Below, piece after piece: positions 46,130 to 54,970 of a stretch of DNA of 64,000 bases. The stretch is from [Enterobacter] lignolyticus SCF1 (GTDB lineage Bacteria > Pseudomonadota > Gammaproteobacteria > Enterobacterales > Enterobacteriaceae). The position numbers were made by a program, and so were the translations under genes. The stretch spans positions 3,348,001 through 3,412,000 of the forward strand of contig NC_014618.1 in the NCBI RefSeq assembly GCF_000164865.1, read 5' to 3'. How positions within the stretch are numbered: position 1 is the first letter of the stretch; each line of letters begins with the position of its first letter. Under the pieces are notes generated by a model. The model ran no database searches. It saw nothing but the letters and a program-made list of their open reading frames with translations, and was not told the DNA's origin.

Positions 46130-46160
46130 CCCTCGCCTTCCCCCGGCGAGGGTTTTCTTT
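46130..46160 (+). terminator. Terminator in the rnk leader
   Basis: CCCTCGCC (46130-46137) / GGCGAGGG (46145-46152) then TTTTCTTTT. It lies between the apparent promoter and rnk, so it could end rna transcripts or attenuate rnk. Confidence 0.7.
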
Positions 46161-46195
46161 TGGACACTGGTACCTGGAATAACATGGAGTAAACA

Positions 46196-46606
46196 ATGAC
46201 CAGACCCGCAATTATCATTAACGAATTTGATGCGGAACGTATCGATCGCCTGCTGGAACAACCTGCATGGGCCAGTTCACCGGTTGCCGACGCGCTGAAT
46301 GACGAATTAGACCGCGCCCAGATGTGTGCGCCGGAGTCGATGCCGCACGATGTCGTCAGCATGAACAGCAAGGTCAGATTCCGCGATCTTACCACCGGCG
46401 AAGAGCGCGTGCGCACGCTGGTCTTCCCGACGCAGATGACCGACAGCAGCACGCAGCTGTCCGTTCTGGCGCCCGTCGGCGCGGCGCTGCTGGGCCTGCG
46501 CGTCGGCAGCACTATTCACTGGGAGCTGCCAAACGGCACCGCAACCCACCTTGAAGTGCTGGAATTACTCTATCAGCCGGAAGCGGCCGGCGAATTCCAC
46601 CGTTAA
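46196..46606 (+). CDS. rnk: GreA/GreB-like regulator Rnk
   Basis: Binds RNA polymerase and competes with Gre factors; lacks a full antipausing coiled coil. 136 residues with a short N-terminal helical pair and the C-terminal FKBP-like Gre domain (about 50-130, VSMNSKVRFRD... and ALLGLRVGSTIHWELPNG). Confidence 0.93.
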   Translation: MTRPAIIINEFDAERIDRLLEQPAWASSPVADALNDELDRAQMCAPESMPHDVVSMNSKVRFRDLTTGEERVRTLVFPTQMTDSSTQLSVLAPVGAALLGLRVGSTIHWELPNGTATHLEVLELLYQPEAAGEFHR

Positions 46607-46772
46607 TCCCGTCGTTTTTAGAGGATGTATATACATCCTCTTTCCGCATCAGCCATGACGCTATTTTGCACTACTCTCCTGCGACAGATCACAAATTTGC
46701 GACCTGAATGACACAATAAATGTGCATAATGTGTTTGTATAACAGTAACGACAATCGCAAGGAGGAAAGCAT

Positions 46773-47201
46773 ATGTACCATACGATCATTATGCCGGTTG
46801 ATGTCTTTGAAATGGAGTTGAGCGATAAGGCCATTCGCCACGCGGAGTTTATGGCGCAGAAGGACGGCGTTATTCATCTTCTGCATGTGCTACCCGGCTC
46901 CGCCAGCATGACGATGAGCCGTTTTGCGGCGGATTTGCGCCGTTTTGAAGAGCATTTACAGCAGGAAGCTGAAACGCGCCTGAAGACTATGGTCACCCAC
47001 TTTAGCATTGAGCCGTCCCGGATTAAGCTGCATGTCAGCTTCGGCAACATTCGCGATGCGGTTAACGACCTCGCCGAAGACCTGCATGCGGACGTTGTGG
47101 TTATCGGTTCCCGCAACCCTTCTATCACCACGCACCTGCTGGGTTCCAACGCCTCGAACGTGATCCGCCATGCGCATATTCCGGTGCTGGTTGTGCGTTA
47201 A
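46773..47201 (+). CDS. uspG: Universal stress protein UspG (UP12)
   Basis: ATP-binding USP domain. 142 residues with the nucleotide loop VVIGSRNPSITTHLLGSNASNVI (given in part: VIGSRNPS ... LLGSNASN, about 112-132). Strong GGAGG ribosome site. Convergent with ahpF. Confidence 0.94.
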   Translation: MYHTIIMPVDVFEMELSDKAIRHAEFMAQKDGVIHLLHVLPGSASMTMSRFAADLRRFEEHLQQEAETRLKTMVTHFSIEPSRIKLHVSFGNIRDAVNDLAEDLHADVVVIGSRNPSITTHLLGSNASNVIRHAHIPVLVVR

Positions 47202-47210
47202 CGCTAGCGT

Positions 47211-47244
47211 AAAAAAAAAGAGGCGACCTGAAGGTCGCCTCTTT
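47211..47244. terminator. Bidirectional terminator between uspG and ahpF
   Basis: AAAGAGGCGACC (47217-47228) / GGTCGCCTCTTT (47233-47244), TGAA loop, with an A-run on the left. A 12-bp stem usable in both directions. Confidence 0.9.
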
Positions 47245-47273
47245 ACATTGCAGGTATCGTCTTACTTTCTTTT

Positions 47274-48839
47274 TTATGCCGTTTTGGTACGAATCAAATA
47301 ATCAAATGCGCTGAGGGAGGCTTTTGCGCCTTCGCCGGTGGCGATGATTATCTGCTTGTACGGAACGGTGGTGCAGTCGCCCGCCGCGAACACGCCCTTC
47401 ACGCTGGTTTCGCATTTTGCATCGACGATGATTTCGCCCATGCGGTTGCGCTCAATGGCGCCTTCCAGCCAGTTCGTGTTCGGCAACAGGCCAATCTGAA
47501 CAAAAATGCCCGACAGCGCGACATGATGCGCGTCGCCGCTAACGCGGTCACGGTAGTCAAGACCGGTCACTTTGCTGCCGTCGCCCTTCACTTCGGTAGT
47601 CTGCGCATTGAGGATGATATCGACGTTTTTCAGGCTGCGGACTTTATTCTGCAGCACCTGGTCGGCCTTCATCTCCGGGGCAAACTCCAGCAGGGTCACG
47701 TGCTCGACAATACCGGCCAGATCGATCGCCGCCTCAACGCCGGAGTTACCGCCGCCGATGACCGCCACTCGCTTGCCTTTAAACAGCGGGCCGTCGCAGT
47801 GCGGGCAATAGGTCACGCCTTTCGTACGGTACTGATCTTCGCCCGGCACGTTCATGTTGCGCCATTTTGCCCCGGTGGCAATGATAATGCTGCGCGCCTT
47901 AAGCACCGCGCCGGAGACCGTCTCAAGATGGTGCAAACCGCCTTCAACGGCAGCAGGCGTCAGCTTGCGCGCGCTCTGGGCGTCAATGACGTCGACGTCA
48001 TAGTCGGACACGTGCTGCTTGAGCGCGCCCGCCAGCTTCTGGCCTTCCGTTTTCGGTACCGAGATATAGTTCTCTATGTCCACAGTATCCAGCACCTGAC
48101 CGCCAAAGCGCTCGCCCATCAGCCCGGTACGAATACCTTTACGGGCGGAGTAAATCGCCGCCGCCGCACCCGCCGGGCCGGAGCCGACGATCAGCACATC
48201 GTAGGCGTCGCGCTGGTTCAGCGCCTCTGCTGCACGTTTCTCCGCGCCGGTATCCACTTTGGCGACGATTTCCGTCAGGGTCATACGGCCCTGGCCGAAC
48301 GCCTTGCCGTTCATAAAGACCGCCGGAACGCCCATTACGTTGCGATCGGTGATCTCGTTCTGGAACGTACCGCCGTCAATCGCCGTATGCTTAATGCGTG
48401 GGTTGAGCACTGCCATCAGGTTCAGCGCCTGCACCACGTCCGGACAGTTGTGACAGGAGAGCGAATAATAGGTTTCAAACTCGAAATCACCGTCAAGATC
48501 GCGAATCTGCTCCAGCAGCGCCTGCGCTTCTTTCGACGGATGACCGCCGGTCCACAGCAGCGCCAGCACCAGCGAGGTAAACTCATGCCCCAGCGGAGAA
48601 CCGGCGAAGCGCGGCCCCTGGTCAGACCCCGGATTGGTAATCAGGAAAGAGGGTTTACGTACCGCCAGAGCGTTATCTTCTTTAAAGGTGACTTTTGCTG
48701 ACAGTTCGGCGATTTCAGCCAGCAGCTCCCTGATCTCTGCCGATTTAGCGCTGTCGTCCAGCGTGGCAATCAGCTCAACAGGCCGGGTCAGTTTCTCAAG
48801 GTAAGCCCTGAGCTGGGTTTTCATATTCGTGTCGAGCAT
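47274..48839 (-). CDS. ahpF: Alkyl hydroperoxide reductase subunit F
   Basis: NADH-dependent flavoprotein that reduces AhpC. 521 residues: N-terminal twin-thioredoxin domain with CHNC (about 129-132), FAD domain GSGPAGAAAA, redox pair CPHC (about 345-348), NAD-binding GGGNSGVEAA and AGDCT. The ATG at 48839 gives the conserved MLDTNMKTQLRAYL. Downstream of ahpC. Confidence 0.97.
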   Translation of the reverse strand: MLDTNMKTQLRAYLEKLTRPVELIATLDDSAKSAEIRELLAEIAELSAKVTFKEDNALAVRKPSFLITNPGSDQGPRFAGSPLGHEFTSLVLALLWTGGHPSKEAQALLEQIRDLDGDFEFETYYSLSCHNCPDVVQALNLMAVLNPRIKHTAIDGGTFQNEITDRNVMGVPAVFMNGKAFGQGRMTLTEIVAKVDTGAEKRAAEALNQRDAYDVLIVGSGPAGAAAAIYSARKGIRTGLMGERFGGQVLDTVDIENYISVPKTEGQKLAGALKQHVSDYDVDVIDAQSARKLTPAAVEGGLHHLETVSGAVLKARSIIIATGAKWRNMNVPGEDQYRTKGVTYCPHCDGPLFKGKRVAVIGGGNSGVEAAIDLAGIVEHVTLLEFAPEMKADQVLQNKVRSLKNVDIILNAQTTEVKGDGSKVTGLDYRDRVSGDAHHVALSGIFVQIGLLPNTNWLEGAIERNRMGEIIVDAKCETSVKGVFAAGDCTTVPYKQIIIATGEGAKASLSAFDYLIRTKTA

Positions 48840-48919
48840 TATTCTTCCCTCTCTAAAAACATCATCATGCAAGCGGCCTTACGCCGGCTGCCTGAATGCA
48901 ACTTGCATCATGGTGCTGG

Positions 48920-48943
48920 AAAAAACGGGTGCGATGCACCCGT
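48920..48943 (-). terminator. Intercistronic terminator between ahpC and ahpF
   Basis: On the minus strand ACGGGTGC / GCACCCGT (8-bp stem, loop 3; 48925-48943), followed by six T (48920-48925 region). It would end most transcripts after ahpC and let a fraction reach ahpF. Confidence 0.75.
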
Positions 48944-48948
48944 GGAGC

Positions 48949-48973
48949 GCCGGGTGGTACTTCGTGACCCGGC
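48949..48973 (-). other. Second hairpin in the ahpC-ahpF gap
   Basis: GCCGGGT (48949-48955) / ACCCGGC (48967-48973). Together with the terminator it makes a structured 184-base spacer that may protect ahpC mRNA. Confidence 0.5.
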
Positions 48974-49023
48974 CTGTGATGTTGCAGGCCCATGCAAGCG
49001 CAGCGCCGCCGGGCCTATCTGAC

Positions 49024-49587
49024 TTAAATCTTACCGACCAGGTCCAGTGATGGCGCCAGCGTAGCTTCGCCTTCTTTCCACTTAGCCGGGCACACTTCGC
49101 CTGGGTGGGAAGCCACATACTGCGCCGCTTTGATTTTGCGCAGCAGGTCAGACGCATCGCGGCCGATACCTTCAGCGGTCACTTCGATAGCCTGGATGAT
49201 GCCCTGCGGGTCAACAACGAAGGTTGCGCGATCGGCCAGGCCTTCATCTTCACGCATGTTGTCGAAGTTACGAGTCAGCGCGCCGGTCGGGTCGCCGATC
49301 ATCGCGTATTTGATTTTCGCGATAGTGTCGGAGCTGCTGTGCCACGCTTTGTGGGTAAAGTGGGTATCGGTAGAAACCGAGTACACGTCTACGCCCAGTT
49401 TCTGCAGTTCGTCGTAGTGGTCCGCGACGTCACCCAGTTCGGTCGGGCAAACGAACGTGAAGTCAGCCGGGTAGAAGAAGAAGACGCTCCAGCGACCTTC
49501 GGTATCTTTCTCGGTAACTTCGACGAATTCACCGTTTTTGAACGCCTGGTTTTTGAAAGGTTTGATTTTGGTATTAATTAAAGACAT
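49024..49587 (-). CDS. ahpC: Alkyl hydroperoxide reductase subunit C (2-Cys peroxiredoxin)
   Basis: Main scavenger of endogenous peroxide. 187 residues with peroxidatic Cys in DFTFVCPTE (about 47) and resolving Cys in HPGEVCPAKW (about 166). ATG at 49587 after GGAGG. OxyR control is expected from the family; I could not define an OxyR site by eye. Confidence 0.97.
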   Translation of the reverse strand: MSLINTKIKPFKNQAFKNGEFVEVTEKDTEGRWSVFFFYPADFTFVCPTELGDVADHYDELQKLGVDVYSVSTDTHFTHKAWHSSSDTIAKIKYAMIGDPTGALTRNFDNMREDEGLADRATFVVDPQGIIQAIEVTAEGIGRDASDLLRKIKAAQYVASHPGEVCPAKWKEGEATLAPSLDLVGKI

Positions 49588-50001
49588 CTGTACTTCCTCC
49601 ATGTTTTCGTTGAGGGCTAAGGTAACTAACTTTCCCCGCTTCGGCTAATGCGTTTCCTTTATCAAATCAATAAGCGCTGGCTAACAATGCGCGGCGAATT
49701 ACTTTGTGAATCTTTATATACGCTTATCCCGCGAGCCCGGCACATGCGCACAATGTCAGCTAAAGTAAAAAGGCCACCTTTGCAGATGGCCCCGTTACCT
49801 GAAGCCCCTGAGGGCTTTCAGTGCCAGCATCTGCTGGCGATGTGTTGCGCTCTGCATGACCTTACAGGTAAGGCTGTCACAGCGTGAAGGATTACAGCAT
49901 CCGCTCTGGCGAAGCGCAATTGCAGCACCCCGGGTCTTATCTATGGTTGTGATAGGTTCAGCCGTTCACACTGTTATTTACCTGCTTCACAAGGTGTTCC
50001 C
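49588..50001. other. Spacer between ahpC and the dsbG-like gene
   Basis: 414 bases between divergent genes. Should contain both promoters. Two hairpins are visible: GGCCACC..GATGGCC (about 49770-49790, imperfect) and AAGCCC/GGGCTTT (about 49802-49819). No coding frame is convincing. Confidence 0.45.
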
Positions 50002-50586
50002 ATGCGTAAGCTCGCACTTTTTCTCACCCTGCTACCTCTCCTCGTCAGCACGCAAGCACTGTCTGCCGACGCCGGTCAAACTCCCTCGGCCACGCAAAAT
50101 ACGGCCAGCAATAGCGAAGAACAGGCAATCTGGCAACGGATGGAGCAAGCGCACTGGCTGCTTGATGGCAAAAAAGACGCGCCACGGATTATCTATCTCT
50201 TTACAGACCCCTTTTGCCCCTACTGTCGGCAGTTCTGGCAGCAGTCGCGTCCATGGATAGACTCAGGAAAAGTGCAAATTCGAACATTACTCGTTGGCGT
50301 AATTAAACCGGATAGCCCGGCGACGGCGGCCGCGATCCTTTCGTCAATGGACCCGGCGAAAACATGGCGTGACTACGAGCAGTCCTCAGGAAAAATTGTC
50401 CCTGAAGTCTCGCGTCTTATCGCTCCGGATAAGCTAAAAATCCTCAATGATAATAAAAAAATCCTTATTGATTTAGGGGCGGCAGTCACTCCAGCCATTT
50501 ATTATATGAATGATGCTAAACAATTACAGCAGGTTGTTGGCCTTCCGGATAGCACCAGCCTGCATGCGATGATGGGCAGCGATTAA
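50002..50586 (+). CDS. DsbG-like periplasmic thiol protein lacking the dimerisation domain
   Basis: 194 residues: signal peptide ending ALSA (about 1-22), a short polar linker (23-41), then a thioredoxin-fold domain that closely follows the catalytic domain of E. coli DsbG (WQRMEQAHWLLDGKKDAP onward), with CPYC at 72-75 and cis-Pro at TP 163-164. E. coli DsbG is about 248 residues; its N-terminal cystatin-like dimerisation domain is absent here. The position next to ahpC and ybdO is the E. coli dsbG position, so this is the local DsbG, shortened. Without dimerisation it may act as a monomeric oxidase or sulfenic-acid reductase rather than an isomerase (inference). Confidence 0.85.
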   Translation: MRKLALFLTLLPLLVSTQALSADAGQTPSATQNTASNSEEQAIWQRMEQAHWLLDGKKDAPRIIYLFTDPFCPYCRQFWQQSRPWIDSGKVQIRTLLVGVIKPDSPATAAAILSSMDPAKTWRDYEQSSGKIVPEVSRLIAPDKLKILNDNKKILIDLGAAVTPAIYYMNDAKQLQQVVGLPDSTSLHAMMGSD

Positions 50587-50731
50587 ATCAATAACGTCGG
50601 GTGATAAAATTCTCTCAAAGAATGGTTGCCCGACGCGCCCCGGCGCTGGATAAAACATTTTTTTACATATATATTAAGCAGGCTTTCATTGACCTTTAAG
50701 TTAAACAAAAAGCATGGATGTGAATAACTCA

Positions 50732-50766
50732 ATTGCAAGCTATATTTATTATCAATAGTTGCAAAT
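50732..50766. promoter_or_regulatory. Imperfect inverted repeat before ybdO
   Basis: ATTGCAA-g-CTAT ... ATAG-TTGCAAAT, ending 18 bases before the ybdO ATG. Fits an autoregulatory LysR-type site; inferred. Confidence 0.4.
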
Positions 50767-50783
50767 TAACAAGGACAAAAAAA

Positions 50784-51683
50784 ATGGCAAACCTCTACGA
50801 TCTTAAAAAGTTCGACCTGAATTTATTGGTTATTTTCGAATGTATTTATCAGCACCTCAGCATCAGCAAAGCCGCGGAATCCCTGTTTATCACCCCCTCA
50901 GCCGTGAGCCAGTCGCTACAGCGCCTGCGCACCCAGCTTAATGATCCGCTGTTTATCCGTGCGGGAAAAGGGATCACGCCGACAACCATTGCGGTGAATT
51001 TGCATCACCACCTGGACAATAATTTAAATCAGATCGAAAAAACGCTTCAGCTAATGAGCCGAACCGACCTGGCCAGAAAATTTATCGTCTATGCGCCGCA
51101 GCTCATTATCCTTGACCCTGTAAAAAACCTGTTCAATATTTTCGAGCAAGAGCCCAATTTGCTTATTGAACATCACGATATGCTTATCGCCCAGCAAAGC
51201 GCAGAGGATTTGCTCAATTACCGTAAAGCCGATTTGGTCATCACCACAACGCCGTCGACCAATCTCTCCGTCGTCTGCCAGCCGCTGCAGTCTTTCAGGC
51301 TGATTCCCATATGCCGACGCGCCCACCCTCGCCTGAAAGAAACGGTGACGCTGGAACAACTGTTGTCGGAAAGCACAGTCTCTTACGTGGTGGATGACCC
51401 AATACTTAAATCCATTCAGGTAGATAGCCACCCCTATTTTCAGGAGCGAAAGGTTTCGTTTCGCAGCAGCTCGGTCTTTGCGCTGATGAACATGATCAGC
51501 AACAGCGACCTTGTCGGTTTTCTCCCTGACCTTGTGTATGAGTATTTTAAAGATTTTCTGCAGTTAAAAGCGTTATTAACGCCCGTCCCTTCGCCAACGG
51601 TGACGCTGTACATGATTTATAACCGGACTTCGCTGAACAATACCAGCTTTGCCGAATTTATCTCCAGGATTAGCGTTCTTTAA
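50784..51683 (+). CDS. ybdO: LysR-type regulator YbdO (CitR)
   Basis: Transcription factor linked in E. coli to citrate-fermentation genes. 299 residues: winged helix (about 8-65, DLNLLVIFECIYQHLSIS) and a more divergent effector domain. The ATG at 50784 after AAGGAC gives the conserved MANLYDLKKF. Retained here although most cit genes near citT are absent. Related in its DNA-binding region to ybeF (35531). Confidence 0.87.
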   Translation: MANLYDLKKFDLNLLVIFECIYQHLSISKAAESLFITPSAVSQSLQRLRTQLNDPLFIRAGKGITPTTIAVNLHHHLDNNLNQIEKTLQLMSRTDLARKFIVYAPQLIILDPVKNLFNIFEQEPNLLIEHHDMLIAQQSAEDLLNYRKADLVITTTPSTNLSVVCQPLQSFRLIPICRRAHPRLKETVTLEQLLSESTVSYVVDDPILKSIQVDSHPYFQERKVSFRSSSVFALMNMISNSDLVGFLPDLVYEYFKDFLQLKALLTPVPSPTVTLYMIYNRTSLNNTSFAEFISRISVL

Positions 51684-51853
51684 GAAACACCGGCGCAAAA
51701 ATTAAGAACTTTCGCACAAAGATTTACTATAAATATAAATTCTTATTGATATATTAATATAGTTAATACATCAATAAAGTCGTTTACTCATTGTTGTTTT
51801 TTATATACTTTTAAAATTAACAATATCATATCAGCCAACCAGGGATTGTTGCC

Positions 51854-53077
51854 ATGTCTGTTTTCAAATACCCACTCGACGCCTCTGTAAAGGACGCTGG
51901 CGAGGAGCGTATTACGTGGGTGCTGAACAATTTCGATAAGGTCTGCGTCTCATTTTCCGGCGGAAAAGACTCTACCGTGATGCTGCATTTAACCGGGCAG
52001 TTGGCCAGAAAGCTCGGCAAGCGATTCAGCGTATTATTCATCGACTGGGAAGCGCAATTCAGCAGCACCATTAATCATTGCCAGAAAATGCGCGAACAGT
52101 ATCAGGACGTCATTGAGACGTTTTATTGGGTCGCCCTGCCGCTGACCACGCCCAACGCGCTGACCCAGTTTACGCCGGAATGGCAGTGCTGGGAGCCCGG
52201 GATGCAGTGGGTACGCCAGGCGCCCGATGATGCCATCACCGACCCTGAGTATTTCTCGTTTTACCGCCCCGGCATGACGTTCGAAACCTTCGTGCGCGAC
52301 TTCGCCGAGTGGTTTTCGCAAAAGCGTCCTGCGGCGGTGCTGGTGGGTATTCGCGCCGATGAATCCTACACCCGCTTCCTGGCCGTAGCCTCACAGCGCA
52401 AGCAGCGCTTTGCCGACGACAAACCGTGGACCAGCATGTCCCCCGGCGGCCACGCCTGGTACGTTTATCCCATTTATGACTGGAAAACGGCCGATATCTG
52501 GACGTGGTTTGCCCGCACGCAGAGCTGCTACAACCCGCTTTACAACCTGATGTACCAGGCCGGCGTACCGCTGCGCTACATGCGCATCTGCGAACCGTTT
52601 GGCCCTGAACAGCGCCAGGGACTGTGGCTCTACCACGTTCTGGAGCCGGAACGCTGGGCGGCGATGTGCCAACGGGTCAGCGGCGCGCACTGCGGCGGCG
52701 TTTACGCCGGGCATGACAATCAGTTTTACGGCCACCGCAAGCTGGAAAAACCGGAGCAACACAGCTGGAAAAGCTACGCCATGTTCCTGCTCGACACCAT
52801 GCCGCCGCCCACCGCAGAGCACTACCGCAACAAAATCGCCGTCTACCTGCACTGGTATCAAAAGAAGGGAATGGATGACATTCCCGACAGCCAGCACGGC
52901 GATACCGGTTCAAAAGATGTGCCGTCGTGGCGCAGAATCTGCAAAGTCTTATTAAATAACGATTACTGGTGTCGCATGCTGTCCTTCAGCCCGACCAAAA
53001 CCGGTAACTATCAGCGCTATAGGGAACGTATGAACCAAAAGCGCCAACAGTGGGGAATTCTATGCAACAATCAATAA
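51854..53077 (+). CDS. ybdN: PAPS-reductase-like PP-loop protein YbdN (IbrA family)
   Basis: 407-residue cytosolic protein with the PP-loop FSGGKDSTVML (about 34-44) of the PAPS reductase/DndC-like group and a C-terminal domain (DUF3440) with conserved NKIAVYLHWY and LLNNDYWCRMLSFSPTK. Biochemical role unknown; the homologue IbrA, with IbrB, activates eib genes in some E. coli. The preceding 170 bases are very A/T-rich. Overlaps ybdM by 16 bases, so the two are likely a functional pair. Confidence 0.85.
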   Translation: MSVFKYPLDASVKDAGEERITWVLNNFDKVCVSFSGGKDSTVMLHLTGQLARKLGKRFSVLFIDWEAQFSSTINHCQKMREQYQDVIETFYWVALPLTTPNALTQFTPEWQCWEPGMQWVRQAPDDAITDPEYFSFYRPGMTFETFVRDFAEWFSQKRPAAVLVGIRADESYTRFLAVASQRKQRFADDKPWTSMSPGGHAWYVYPIYDWKTADIWTWFARTQSCYNPLYNLMYQAGVPLRYMRICEPFGPEQRQGLWLYHVLEPERWAAMCQRVSGAHCGGVYAGHDNQFYGHRKLEKPEQHSWKSYAMFLLDTMPPPTAEHYRNKIAVYLHWYQKKGMDDIPDSQHGDTGSKDVPSWRRICKVLLNNDYWCRMLSFSPTKTGNYQRYRERMNQKRQQWGILCNNQ

Positions 53078-53685
53078 TTGAACAGATTGGCCAGCTTCTG
53101 GAGTCGCTTTGCGAAGACCAGCGCATTGAGGCGATTAATCAGCTTCGTCAGGCCATCCACGCGCATAGCCCCTTTAAAGAAAACCCGGTCGATTGCGTAT
53201 TATGGGTGAAACAGGAGCAGGTCACGCCCAACAGCTATAACCCGAACAACGTGGCGCCGCCGGAGAAAAGGCTGCTGCAAAAATCGCTGGAGGCCGACGG
53301 CTTCACCCAACCGGTGGTGGTTTACCGGCAAAAAGATCATTATGAAATCGTCGATGGCTTTCACCGCCACGCGCTGGCGAAATCCAAAGCTACGCTTAAA
53401 CGTCAGCTTAAGGGCTACGTTCCGGTGAGCTGCCTGTCAGAAAAATCGTCAGAAACCAGCGGGCGCATGGCGTCGACTATCCGCCATAACCGCGCCCGCG
53501 GGCGCCATCAAATCAATGCGATGGCGGATATTGTCCGCGAGCTGGCGCAGCTTGGCTGGAGCGATGAAAAAATCAGCGCCGAGCTCGGAATGGATGCCGA
53601 CGAAGTACTGCGCCTGCGCCAGATGAGCGGCCTGCTCGACCTGTTTGCCGACCGCCAGTTCTCTCAGGCGTGGACGGTGAAATAG
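53062..53685 (+). CDS. ybdM: ParB/sulfiredoxin-like protein YbdM (IbrB family)
   Basis: 207 residues. ParB N-domain-like fold (about 45-125, SYNPNNVAPPEKRLL, then VVDGFHR in place of the ParB GERR motif) and a C-terminal helix-turn-helix (WSDEKISAELGMDADEVLRL, about 165-185). The ATG at 53062 follows GGGGAA; the GTG at 53050 is an alternative. Its stop abuts the converging ybdL stop with no gap. Confidence 0.83.
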   Translation: MQQSIIEQIGQLLESLCEDQRIEAINQLRQAIHAHSPFKENPVDCVLWVKQEQVTPNSYNPNNVAPPEKRLLQKSLEADGFTQPVVVYRQKDHYEIVDGFHRHALAKSKATLKRQLKGYVPVSCLSEKSSETSGRMASTIRHNRARGRHQINAMADIVRELAQLGWSDEKISAELGMDADEVLRLRQMSGLLDLFADRQFSQAWTVK

Positions 53686-54846
53686 CTATAGCCGACACAG
53701 CCGTTCGGCCGCCGCCAGCAGCGTCGACGGCTGCTTGGCAAAGCACAGGCGAATCAGCTTGTGCGGAAACGGATCGGCGCAAAAGACGGACAGCGGAATC
53801 GCCGCTACGCCGACCTCGGTCGTCAGCCAGCGGCAGAAGCTCACATCATCGAGATCGGAAATCGCGCTGTAATCCGCCAGCAGGAAGTAGGTGCCTTCGC
53901 ACGGCAGGATCTCCAGCCGGCTCTGGCTCAGCGCGTTAATAAACAGATCCCGGCGCGCGCGGTAAAACGCCGGCAGCTCGCGATAGTGCGCGGGCTCGTC
54001 GCGCAGCATATCGGCCAGCGCCAGCTGGGCCGGGGTGTTTACCGCAAAGGTGAGATACTGATGCACCTTGCGCAGCTCAGCGCTAATGGCCGCGGGCGCG
54101 ACGCAGTACCCGACTTTCCAGCCGGTCATGTGATAGGTTTTGCCAAACGACGATACCGCCACCGCGCGCTCACGCAGCTGCGGATGCGCCAGCACGCTGG
54201 CGTGGCCGTCGCGGGCAAAGCAGATATGTTCGTACACCTCATCGCTCAGCACATAAATCTCGCGCCCGACAATCGCCTGCCACAGCGCGTCAAAATCGGC
54301 TTTTTGCCACACCGTTGCCGACGGGTTGTGCGGCGTATTGAGGATAACCAGCCGGGTCTTCTCGCTCAGCAGCCCGTCAAACGCCTGCCAGTCGACGCGA
54401 AAATGCGGCGGCGTCAGGGCAATACGCTTCACCACCCCGCCGGAAAGCGCGATGGCAGGCGCATAGCTGTCGTAGCTGGGGTCAAAACAGATAACCTCAT
54501 CGCCCTGGCGCACCAGCGCGGTAATCGCGGCGTACAGCGCCTCGGTTGCTCCGGCGGTCACCGTAATATCGCTATTGGCGTCCGGCGCATGACCATACAG
54601 CGCCGCCGTTTTCTGCGCAATCGCCTCACGCAGCGCCTGCACGCCGGTCATCGGCGCGTACTGGTTCGCCCCCTGGCTGACGTGATGCGCCAGCCGCTCC
54701 TGCAAATAGCGTGGGCCGTCGAAGTCCGGAAACCCTTGCGACAGGTTGATGGCCTGGTGCTGCTGCGCCAGCGCGCTCATTTGCGTAAAAATAGTAGTGC
54801 CCAGACTGGGCAATTTGCTTTGTGGGATCAGAGGGTTATTGCTCAT
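53686..54846 (-). CDS. ybdL: Methionine aminotransferase YbdL (MtnE role)
   Basis: PLP-dependent class I/II transaminase preferring methionine; in salvage it turns 4-methylthio-2-oxobutyrate into methionine. 386 residues with NTPHNPSATVW, the PLP-lysine motif SSFGKTYHMTGWKVGY (about 235) and the C-terminal RLCFAK Arg. ATG at 54846. It diverges from mtnBCD across a MetJ operator, supporting the salvage role. Confidence 0.93.
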   Translation of the reverse strand: MSNNPLIPQSKLPSLGTTIFTQMSALAQQHQAINLSQGFPDFDGPRYLQERLAHHVSQGANQYAPMTGVQALREAIAQKTAALYGHAPDANSDITVTAGATEALYAAITALVRQGDEVICFDPSYDSYAPAIALSGGVVKRIALTPPHFRVDWQAFDGLLSEKTRLVILNTPHNPSATVWQKADFDALWQAIVGREIYVLSDEVYEHICFARDGHASVLAHPQLRERAVAVSSFGKTYHMTGWKVGYCVAPAAISAELRKVHQYLTFAVNTPAQLALADMLRDEPAHYRELPAFYRARRDLFINALSQSRLEILPCEGTYFLLADYSAISDLDDVSFCRWLTTEVGVAAIPLSVFCADPFPHKLIRLCFAKQPSTLLAAAERLCRL

Positions 54847-54914
54847 TTTAGTGTTGACCAGTTGTAATGCTGTTGTTGATGCCACTATAACACGATGTTA
54901 ATATTTGGCAATCA

Positions 54915-54938
54915 AGACGCTTAGACGTCTAAACGATA
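54915..54938. promoter_or_regulatory. MetJ operator between ybdL and mtnB
   Basis: Three abutting 8-mers: AGACGCTT, a perfect met box AGACGTCT (54923-54930), and AAACGATA. Tandem met boxes are the known MetJ target. It lies 32 bases before mtnB and about 70 bases before ybdL, so MetJ with S-adenosylmethionine could repress both. Confidence 0.8.
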
Positions 54939-54970
54939 GCAATATTCCTGACCGCCGGAGAAAGGAAAAG

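Noticed and set aside
48900..49000. ahpC-ahpF spacer as an unknown sRNA gene
   Set aside because: The structure is explained by an intercistronic terminator plus hairpin; no promoter seen.
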